From: Oceanospirillales bacterium
GTDB lineage: Bacteria > Pseudomonadota > Gammaproteobacteria > Xanthomonadales > SZUA-36
Direction of reading: 5' to 3'
DNA length: 5,699 bases
Assembly (NCBI GenBank): GCA_003232965.1
Contig: QIKG01000008.1
Coordinates: 1 to 5,699 of the forward strand
The position numbers and the translations under genes were made by a program. A model generated the notes under the pieces. That model was not told the origin of the DNA. It saw only the letters and a list, made by a program, of their open reading frames with translations, and did not search any database. Shown here one piece after another: positions 1 through 5,072 of the stretch. Each line of letters opens with the position of its first letter. Positions within the stretch are counted from its first letter, which is position 1.

Positions 1-287
1 AGTAATTGCTCAATACCGGAGGATTGCAGGTGTAAATTAATCGCGCTTGAATTAAGTACTTCTTCGCCGGTCTGTTTATACAGCTTTTGCAACAATCGCC
101 GCGTGGCACGGACGGATTTTTCTTCCCCGGAGATTTTAAAAATACTACCACGACAGGCGATTTCTACCAGCATACGATTTTCGATTAAATGCAGGTGCTC
201 ATCAAACTGTCCGCATAGGTTCGCCAGGCGTTCAATTTTGGCATCCTGAATTTCAAATGTCTTGTTATGTAAGGTGGCAACACTCAT
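1..287 (-). CDS. ybeZ: PhoH-family ATPase YbeZ, N-terminal part (runs off left edge)
   Basis: The minus-strand reading frame is open from an ATG at 287-285 to the window edge, giving 95 codons without a stop. The product begins MSVATLHNKTFEIQDAKIER, and the stretch LANLCGQFDEHLHLIENRML (residues 21-40) resembles the N-terminal domain of E. coli YbeZ (LCGPFDDNIKQLERRL there). A later stretch, residues about 50-75, also fits that domain (FKISGEEKSV, then a helix with RRLLQKLY). The Walker A and B motifs of the PhoH ATPase domain would lie beyond the window, so they cannot be checked. In gammaproteobacteria ybeZ follows miaB and precedes ybeY, and the gene order here fits. The ATG overlaps the miaB stop codon (ATGA), which implies cotranscription and translational coupling. 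The family is a cytoplasmic P-loop NTPase associated with the YbeY endoribonuclease; its exact role is not settled. The family call is strong, although only the N-terminus is visible. Confidence 0.88.
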   Translation of the reverse strand, partial: MSVATLHNKTFEIQDAKIERLANLCGQFDEHLHLIENRMLVEIACRGSIFKISGEEKSVRATRRLLQKLYKQTGEEVLNSSAINLHLQSSGIEQL

Positions 288-1660
288 GCTGTTCTGCTTT
301 CTGTAGTGTGGATACGCCCACGCAGTGAATTACTCAGCACCTCAGTAACAACCACATCGATAAACTCGCCTACTAGACGAGAGTGGCCGTCAAAATTCAC
401 AATGCGATTGTTTTCTGTGCGTGCCGCAAACTGGCCTTCGATTCCCTTTTTACCCGGCCCTTCAACCAACACCCGCTGTACGGTGCCGAGCATGCCTCGG
501 GAAATAGCCTGTGAATTGGCTGTAATCTTCTTCTGTAAGATTTGCAGGCGTTGTTTTTTAACCGCCATAGGCACATCATCTGTAAAGCTTGCCGCTGGAG
601 TTCCCGGGCGCGCACTATAAATAAAGCTAAAGCTGTGATCAAAACCAATGTCATCTATCAGTTTCATGGTGGCTTTGAAATCTGCATCGGTTTCGCCGGG
701 GAAGCCGATGATGAAATCAGAAGAAATACTGATTCCCGGACGAGTTTCACGCAGTCGGCGAATTTTTTGCTTGTATTCGAGCACAGTATGGCCGCGCTTC
801 ATCATCCCCAATATCCGGTCGGAACCACTTTGCACCGGTAGGTGAAGGAAACTAGCGAGTTCCGGCACTTCTCCGAAAACTTCAATCTGGCGCTGACTGA
901 ATTCGACTGGATGAGAAGTCGTAAAACGAATTCTTTCGATCCCCTCGATAGCCGCTACATAATGAATCAACAAAGCCAGGTCGGCAATATTGTCATCGTG
1001 GGTGCTGCCCTGGTAGGCATTAACATTTTGCCCCAGCAAGTTGATTTCTTTAACACCTTGGGATGCCAAACTGGCACATTCGGCAATAACATCATCGAAT
1101 GGCCGCGATACTTCTTCCCCACGGGTATAAGGCACCACGCAAAATGTACAATACTTGCTGCAACCTTCCATAATGGAAACAAAGGCCGTTGGCCCCTTGG
1201 CTCCCGGCTCGGGCAAGTGGTCGAACTTTTCAATTTCAGGAAAAGAGATATCCACCATTGGGACTTTTTCACGGCGAATTTGATCAATCATTTTGGGTAA
1301 GCGATGCAGCGTTTGTGGTCCAAAAACCAAGTCCACAAAAGGTGCCCGCTTAATTATTGCCTCACCTTCCTGAGATGCTACACAGCCGCCAACACCAATA
1401 ACCACATTGGGATTATCTTTTTTCAGGTTTTTCCAGCGCCCCAGCTGGGAAAACACCTTTTCCTGCGCTTTCTCTCGAATCGAGCAGGTATTAATCAAAA
1501 TAACATCGGCATCAGCTTCAGTTTCTGTCAACTCAAGACCATGTGATGCTGCCAGCACATCGGCCATTTTGTCCGAGTCGTACTCATTCATTTGGCAACC
1601 GTGGGTTTTAATAAAAAGTTTGCCTGCCGACTTCTGCTCTACCACTCTAGGTTCTACCAC
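284..1660 (-). CDS. miaB: tRNA-2-methylthio-N6-dimethylallyladenosine synthase MiaB
   Basis: This is a radical-SAM methylthiotransferase that adds the 2-methylthio group to i6A37 of tRNAs reading UNN codons, giving ms2i6A. It acts in the cytoplasm after MiaA. The 458-residue product is full length (E. coli MiaB is about 474). The N-terminal UPF0004 domain has three cluster-binding cysteines: C22 in THGCQMNEYDSD, C59 in INTCSIREKAQEK and C93 in GVGGCVASQEG. The radical-SAM core starts near residue 155, with C167, C171 and C174 in EGCSKYCTFCVVPYTRG binding the SAM-ligating 4Fe-4S cluster. A TRAM RNA-binding domain occupies about 390-450. All expected cysteines are present, so the enzyme should be active. 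The first possible start is GTG at 1660-1658; an in-frame TAA lies at 1687-1685 and there is no ATG before residue 24. A second GTG, at codon 6 (1645-1643), is also possible, and neither has a strong Shine-Dalgarno. The stop overlaps the phoH/ybeZ start, so the two genes form an operon. Confidence 0.97.
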   Translation of the reverse strand: MVEPRVVEQKSAGKLFIKTHGCQMNEYDSDKMADVLAASHGLELTETEADADVILINTCSIREKAQEKVFSQLGRWKNLKKDNPNVVIGVGGCVASQEGEAIIKRAPFVDLVFGPQTLHRLPKMIDQIRREKVPMVDISFPEIEKFDHLPEPGAKGPTAFVSIMEGCSKYCTFCVVPYTRGEEVSRPFDDVIAECASLASQGVKEINLLGQNVNAYQGSTHDDNIADLALLIHYVAAIEGIERIRFTTSHPVEFSQRQIEVFGEVPELASFLHLPVQSGSDRILGMMKRGHTVLEYKQKIRRLRETRPGISISSDFIIGFPGETDADFKATMKLIDDIGFDHSFSFIYSARPGTPAASFTDDVPMAVKKQRLQILQKKITANSQAISRGMLGTVQRVLVEGPGKKGIEGQFAARTENNRIVNFDGHSRLVGEFIDVVVTEVLSNSLRGRIHTTESRTA

Positions 1661-1703
1661 TTTATGTACACCACTTTGAAGAAATTAATCAATCGAACCG
1701 CAC

Positions 1704-1709
1704 ATTTTA
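1704..1709 (-). promoter_or_regulatory. Possible -10 box for the miaB-ybeZ operon
   Basis: On the minus strand the sequence reads TAAAAT, a five-of-six match to the sigma-70 -10 consensus. It would start transcription roughly 35-40 nt before the miaB GTG at 1660. No good -35 box sits 16-18 nt further upstream (the candidate there is close to GTGCGG), so this is only a weak suggestion based on position and AT-richness in the divergent gap. Confidence 0.22.
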
Positions 1710-1798
1710 CGCTTAAATGCTTAATTCCGCACTATTTCAGCAAATGACAGCTTAGAAGCCGCTATTATTCAATTTAAATGAACTTCAGTCGGGCTTAG

Positions 1799-1826
1799 TT
1801 GTATTACAATCAGATGATATTATTCT
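1799..1826 (+). promoter_or_regulatory. Possible sigma-70 promoter for the SIMPL-domain gene
   Basis: TTGTAT (1799-1804) is followed, after a 16-nt spacer, by TATTCT (1821-1826). Each matches its consensus (TTGACA, TATAAT) at four of six positions. Alternative -10 boxes are TATTAT at 1818-1823 and TACAAT at 1805-1810, the latter without a good -35. The gene must be transcribed from somewhere in this gap because its upstream neighbour is divergent, but the exact box is uncertain. Confidence 0.3.
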
Positions 1827-1837
1827 AGGATTATTCT

Positions 1838-1842
1838 GAGGA
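1838..1842 (+). promoter_or_regulatory. Ribosome binding site of the SIMPL-domain gene
   Basis: GAGGA lies six nucleotides before the ATG at 1849, which is near-ideal Shine-Dalgarno spacing. It fixes the start codon, and that start places a complete signal peptide at the N-terminus. Confidence 0.75.
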
Positions 1843-1848
1843 ATTGCT

Positions 1849-2544
1849 ATGCGCTATCTTAAACTATCGACAATAACCACCCTGCTATTGCTTACCACAC
1901 CAATGGTATTTGCTGATGCTGAGCCTAGCTTTAATCGTGCCAGCTTGAATGTTAGTGTTTCTGAGGAAGTCCGCGCCGATACGATTATCGCAACACTAGG
2001 AGTTACACTGCAGGGAAAAGACACTAGCAAATTAATTAATGAAGTGAATACCCGTGTAGGAAAAGCCCTGAAAGAACTCACCAAATTTAATAAAATCAAA
2101 GCTGAAACACTGGATTACCAAACCCAAGCCATTTATCAGAATGGACGCCAAAGCGGCCTCTATGATGTCAGCCAGTCAATCCGGATTGAATCCTTGGATT
2201 TTGATGTGTTCAGTAAAGCGATACAAAAATTACAGGCAGTTCTTGACTTGCAATCCGTAAGCTATCAGCTTTCAGCCACTGCCCGTACCGCCAGCACAGA
2301 CCGCCTGACCTCTGATGCGATAAAACGCTTTAGCGCCAGAGCTAATAAAATTACTGCTGATTTTGGTTTTACCGATTATCGGCTGGTCAGTATAAATATC
2401 GGTGGCGCACCTCGGCATAACTTTCGCCGCCAGGAATCCCGTATTGAAGCGGATATGGTCATGGCAACGGCAGCACCTGTTTTTCAGGCAGGCGAACAGG
2501 CGGTAAGTGTCAGTGTAAATGGAACGATTGAAATGCTGGACTAA
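1849..2544 (+). CDS. Exported SIMPL-domain (DUF541, YggE-like) protein
   Basis: The 231-residue product starts with a typical Sec signal peptide: basic MRYLK, a hydrophobic core around residues 8-21 (TITTLLLLTTPMVF), and a likely cleavage after VFA at residue 22. The rest, about 28-230, matches the SIMPL/DUF541 pattern. It opens with ASLNVSVSEEVRADTIIATL, where the Ser-x-Ser/Glu strand and D-x-A-x-L are typical. A YQTQ segment follows, then a central helical region, and a C-terminal strand with VSVSVNGTIEML. Length is close to E. coli YggE (about 246). SIMPL proteins are periplasmic or envelope proteins forming beta/alpha repeats, some of them oligomeric. YggE has been linked to oxidative-stress defence, but no enzymatic activity is established, so no specific function is claimed. 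It has a good Shine-Dalgarno, is divergent from miaB, and lies 138 nt upstream of tdh on the same strand. It appears to be its own transcription unit. Confidence 0.88.
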   Translation: MRYLKLSTITTLLLLTTPMVFADAEPSFNRASLNVSVSEEVRADTIIATLGVTLQGKDTSKLINEVNTRVGKALKELTKFNKIKAETLDYQTQAIYQNGRQSGLYDVSQSIRIESLDFDVFSKAIQKLQAVLDLQSVSYQLSATARTASTDRLTSDAIKRFSARANKITADFGFTDYRLVSINIGGAPRHNFRRQESRIEADMVMATAAPVFQAGEQAVSVSVNGTIEMLD

Positions 2545-2559
2545 CATTTCCGAATAATC

Positions 2560-2604
2560 CAGTGTTTTGATAATTCCGACCCCTTAGAACACTGCAATTG
2601 TTCT
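2560..2604. repeat. Two overlapping dyads between the SIMPL gene and tdh
   Basis: CAGTGTT (2560-2566) is the exact reverse complement of AACACTG (2588-2594). AGAACA (2586-2591) is the exact reverse complement of TGTTCT (2599-2604), with a 7-nt spacer. The middle arms overlap, so as RNA the two pairings exclude one another. Neither is followed by a T tract, so an intrinsic terminator is unlikely. The second dyad ends 30 nt before the tdh -10 box and could be an operator or activator site. The dyads are directly visible; the role is inference. Confidence 0.35.
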
Positions 2605-2634
2605 GTCAATCAAGCGACCTGATAGCCAAAGGTT

Positions 2635-2640
2635 TATAAT
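2635..2640 (+). promoter_or_regulatory. Likely -10 box of the tdh-kbl promoter
   Basis: A perfect TATAAT lies 42 nt before the tdh ATG, predicting a transcript start near 2647 and a leader of about 36 nt. The region 17 nt upstream (AAGCGA) is a poor -35 box and there is no TGn extension. The promoter may therefore be weak alone and depend on an activator, which would suit a catabolic operon. In E. coli kbl-tdh is controlled by Lrp; nothing here identifies the regulator. Confidence 0.5.
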
Positions 2641-2669
2641 AAGCGACATTCCACCACTGCCATTTTCCT

Positions 2670-2673
2670 AGGA
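2670..2673 (+). promoter_or_regulatory. Ribosome binding site deciding the tdh start
   Basis: AGGA sits nine nucleotides before the ATG at 2683. The next in-frame ATG (2695, codon 5) would give an N-terminus aligned with E. coli Tdh (MKALSK-like), but it has no Shine-Dalgarno in front. The upstream ATG is therefore preferred. Confidence 0.55.
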
Positions 2674-2682
2674 TACGAGCAT

Positions 2683-3717
2683 ATGACCAATACCATGCGC
2701 GCGCTCAGCAAGCGTGAAGCGACTCCGGGCTTATGGATGATTGATGCACCCATACCAAGTCCCGGCACCAACGGTGTATTAATCAAAGTTGAAAAAACTG
2801 CAATCTGCGGTACTGATCTGCATATCTATAAATGGGATGACTGGTCACAGCGCACTATCAAAACACCAATGATTATCGGGCATGAATTTGTTGGCCACAT
2901 TGTGGAGCTCGGCGCTGCAGTTGAGGGTTACGAAATCGGCCAGCGGGTATCAGCCGAGGGGCATATTAATTGTGAAATTTGCCGTAATTGCCGTGCTGGC
3001 AAACGCCACCTCTGCCCGAATACTGTCGGTATAGGCGTTAACCGTGACGGTGCTTTTGCCGAATATATCGTTGTGCCCAAACGCAACCTGTGGCTGGTTC
3101 CCGATGCTATTCCATCAAATCTTGCGGCATTTTTCGATCCTTTTGGGAATGCAGCGCACTGCGCTTTAAATTTTGACCTGGTCGGAGAAGATGTACTGAT
3201 TACCGGTGCCGGGCCTATCGGAATTATCGCTGCCGGCATCTGTAAACATGTCGGTGCCAAGCAAATTGTGGTCACTGATGTAAATGATTACCGCCTAAAT
3301 CTCGCTAAAGAAATGGGTGCCACTCGCATCGTTAATGTGACCCGTGAAAGTATCGATGAAGCCGTCGCTGATATGGGCATGGTGGGTTTTGATGTAGGTT
3401 TGGAAATGTCTGGTAACCCGCAGGCATTCGATGGCATGCTCAACAATATGTATAACGGTGGCCGCATTGCCCTGCTGGGCTTGCTGCCAAATGATGTCGG
3501 CATCAACTGGGATAATGTTATTTTTAAAGGCCTAGAGTTACACGGAATATACGGTCGGCGTATGTATGAAACCTGGTACAAAATGACCCAAATGCTACTT
3601 TCCGGCTTTCCGCTGGAAAAAGTGCTAACCCATGAAATCAGTATTGATGACTGGGAAGATGGCTTTCAATTAATGGCCTCGGGTCAATGTGGAAAAGTGG
3701 TATGTTCCTGGGATTAA
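2683..3717 (+). CDS. tdh: L-threonine 3-dehydrogenase
   Basis: This zinc-dependent medium-chain dehydrogenase oxidises L-threonine with NAD+ to 2-amino-3-oxobutyrate in the cytoplasm, the first step of threonine-to-glycine degradation. The 344-residue product is full length (E. coli Tdh is 341) and similar throughout. Catalytic-zinc ligands are C42 (TAICGTDLHIY) with H67 and E68 (IIGHEFVG). The structural-zinc cysteines are C97, C100, C103 and C111 (NCEICRNCRAGKRHLC). The FDPFGNAAH segment (151-159) is characteristic of the family. The Rossmann fold shows GAGPIG at 175-180 and the NAD-selecting acidic residue D199 in VVTDVNDYR. The C-terminus FKGLELHGIYGRRMYETWYK and GKVVCSWD is typical. The gene has its own likely promoter upstream and is followed after only 4 nt by kbl, whose product uses the unstable Tdh product. 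Every key residue is present and nothing suggests decay. Confidence 0.98.
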   Translation: MTNTMRALSKREATPGLWMIDAPIPSPGTNGVLIKVEKTAICGTDLHIYKWDDWSQRTIKTPMIIGHEFVGHIVELGAAVEGYEIGQRVSAEGHINCEICRNCRAGKRHLCPNTVGIGVNRDGAFAEYIVVPKRNLWLVPDAIPSNLAAFFDPFGNAAHCALNFDLVGEDVLITGAGPIGIIAAGICKHVGAKQIVVTDVNDYRLNLAKEMGATRIVNVTRESIDEAVADMGMVGFDVGLEMSGNPQAFDGMLNNMYNGGRIALLGLLPNDVGINWDNVIFKGLELHGIYGRRMYETWYKMTQMLLSGFPLEKVLTHEISIDDWEDGFQLMASGQCGKVVCSWD

Positions 3718-3721
3718 TACT

Positions 3722-4915
3722 ATGACTAAGGCAAAGACTGATTTAACTCGAATAGAAACCACGCTGGATGAAATCCGTGCGGCGGGCTTATACAAAGACG
3801 AACGCATCATCACTAGCCCTCAAAGTGTGGAAATTAAGGTCAGTGACGGTTCGCAGGTTTTAAATTTCTGTGCCAACAATTATCTTGGCTTGGCTAATAA
3901 TCCCGAAGTAATAGCCGCCGCCCACAAGGCGCTGGATGAGCACGGCTTTGGTCTCGCCTCAGTGCGTTTTATCTGTGGCACCCAGGACCTGCATAAACAG
4001 TTGGAAGCTAGTATTTCTAGTTTTTTTGGTACTGACGATAGCATCCTGTATACCTCGTGTTTTGATGCCAACGGCGGTTTATTCGAAACCCTTCTGGGGC
4101 CTGAAGATGCCGTTATCTCAGATTCGCTTAACCATGCATCCATTATTGACGGCATCCGGCTGTGCAAGGCTGAACGCCACCGCTACCCGAATTCAGACAT
4201 GCAGGCACTCGAAGAAGCCCTTATTAAGACCCAACATTGCCGTACCCGCCTAATTGCCACCGACGGGGTATTTAGCATGGATGGCTTTATAGCCAAGCTA
4301 GATGAAATTGCTGTATTGGCAGAAAAATACGCTGCTCTGATCATGGTAGATGACTCCCACGCCACCGGTTTTGTCGGCTCTACAGGCCGCGGTTCCGCTG
4401 AGCATCACGGGGTAATGGATAAGATTGATATCTTTACCTCCACCCTGGGCAAAGCCCTCGGCGGTGGTTCTGGTGGTTTTACCACCGGCAGAAAAGCTAT
4501 TATCGACTTACTCCGCCAGCGCTCACGCCCTTACCTGTTTTCAAATACGCTGCCGCCGCCGCTGGTTGCCGCAGGAATTAAAGTATTTGAAATGCTGGAT
4601 TCATCATCTGGTCTGCGCGATAAGTTAAATACCAATACCGCCTACTTTCGCGAACAAATGACTGCCGCAGGTTTTGATATAAAACCCGGCATCCATCCGA
4701 TTGCACCCGTTATGTTGTATGAGGCACCATTGGCGCAAGAATTTGCCCGCAGATTATTACAAAAAGGCATCTATGTTATCGGCTTTTTCTTCCCGGTAGT
4801 CCCGGATGGACAAGCCAGAATTCGCACCCAAATTTCCGCCGCCCATGAACGCCATCACCTGGATCGCGCTATAGCGGCGTTTATTGAAGTGGGTAAAGAT
4901 TTAAAAGTTGTATAA
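3722..4915 (+). CDS. kbl: 2-amino-3-ketobutyrate coenzyme A ligase (glycine C-acetyltransferase)
   Basis: This PLP enzyme of the alpha-oxoamine synthase family cleaves 2-amino-3-oxobutyrate with CoA to glycine and acetyl-CoA, completing the Tdh pathway. From ATG 3722 the product is 397 residues, against 398 in E. coli. Visible motifs are NFCANNYLGLANNPE (48-62), ASVRFICGTQDLHKQLE (79-95), SCFDANGGLFETLLG (112-126), H138 in LNHASIIDG (expected to stack on PLP), D210 and H213 in VDDSHATGF, and the Schiff-base lysine K244 in TLGKALGGGSGG. The C-terminal PVVPDGQARIRTQISAAH is typical of the family. A GTG at 3689 could add 11 residues but would overlap tdh by 29 nt and gives no family-like sequence, so ATG 3722 is chosen. 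That start lies 4 nt after the tdh stop, with only a weak GGGAT element ahead, consistent with translational coupling. Order is tdh-kbl, the reverse of E. coli kbl-tdh. Confidence 0.98.
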   Translation: MTKAKTDLTRIETTLDEIRAAGLYKDERIITSPQSVEIKVSDGSQVLNFCANNYLGLANNPEVIAAAHKALDEHGFGLASVRFICGTQDLHKQLEASISSFFGTDDSILYTSCFDANGGLFETLLGPEDAVISDSLNHASIIDGIRLCKAERHRYPNSDMQALEEALIKTQHCRTRLIATDGVFSMDGFIAKLDEIAVLAEKYAALIMVDDSHATGFVGSTGRGSAEHHGVMDKIDIFTSTLGKALGGGSGGFTTGRKAIIDLLRQRSRPYLFSNTLPPPLVAAGIKVFEMLDSSSGLRDKLNTNTAYFREQMTAAGFDIKPGIHPIAPVMLYEAPLAQEFARRLLQKGIYVIGFFFPVVPDGQARIRTQISAAHERHHLDRAIAAFIEVGKDLKVV

Positions 4916-4956
4916 ACCCAACATCCGTGTGGCGGTAAATACCCTCCAGCGCACAA

Positions 4957-4981
4957 GTAGGGTGGGCATTTATGCCCACGC
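4957..4981 (+). repeat. Left REP arm
   Basis: GTAG (4957-4960), one G, then the palindrome GTGGGCATTTATGCCCAC (4962-4979) and GC. The 8-bp half-sites have a TT centre. Confidence 0.75.
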
Positions 4982-5033
4982 AGCATAAGTTATAGATATC
5001 CCGGAAACAGATCTTGCTTGGCTAGCTTGTTAC

Positions 5034-5058
5034 GCGTGGGCATAAATGCCCACCCTAC
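5034..5058 (-). repeat. Right REP arm
   Basis: Exact reverse complement of the left arm: palindrome at 5036-5053 with an AA centre, and GTAG on the minus strand at 5058-5055. Identity across all 25 bp suggests a recent insertion or continuing constraint. Confidence 0.75.
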
Positions 5059-5072
5059 GGACGAGTAGTTGT

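Larger units (their letters stand above)
4957..5058. repeat. REP doublet (REPIN-like element) between convergent genes
   Basis: Two perfect 25-bp inverted arms (4957-4981 and 5034-5058) flank a 52-nt centre. Each arm is itself a palindrome built on GTGGGCAT-2 nt-ATGCCCAC. Each carries GTAG at its outer end (GTAG at 4957-4960, CTAC at 5055-5058). A GTAG tetranucleotide next to a short GC-rich palindrome, doubled in inverted orientation over about 100 bp, is the architecture of REP doublets (REPINs), which are mobilised by RAYT (Y1-type) transposases. It lies 41 nt after kbl and 14 nt after the end of the protease gene, the usual intergenic niche. No target-site duplication is seen (flanks CACAA and GGACG). 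As RNA it could fold into a long hairpin from either strand and protect or attenuate both converging messages, but no T tract follows. No RAYT gene is in the window, so the class is inferred from form. Confidence 0.75.

Noticed and set aside
842..1300. A 152-codon plus-strand open frame inside miaB, and several shorter ones between 306 and 1679
   Set aside because: They lie antisense to miaB, whose product has all family motifs; their translations show no recognisable domain and no ribosome binding site was seen.
1711..1724. GCTTAA repeated 8 bp apart in the miaB-SIMPL gap as a regulator site
   Set aside because: Six-base AT-rich repeats in an AT-rich gap are expected by chance, and the spacing does not match one helical turn.
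3689..3721. Upstream GTG start for kbl adding 11 residues
   Set aside because: It overlaps the end of tdh, and the added residues are just the tdh C-terminal region read in another frame. ATG 3722 gives the family-typical length.
4929..4948. Imperfect hairpin around GGTAAATACC just after kbl as an intrinsic terminator
   Set aside because: The stem is short and interrupted, the loop would be too tight, and no T run follows.
4957..5058. Inverted repeat as a minimal CRISPR array or an insertion-sequence end pair
   Set aside because: The arms are inverted rather than direct, there are only two copies, no transposase fits in the 52-nt centre and no target-site duplication is visible; a REP doublet explains it better.
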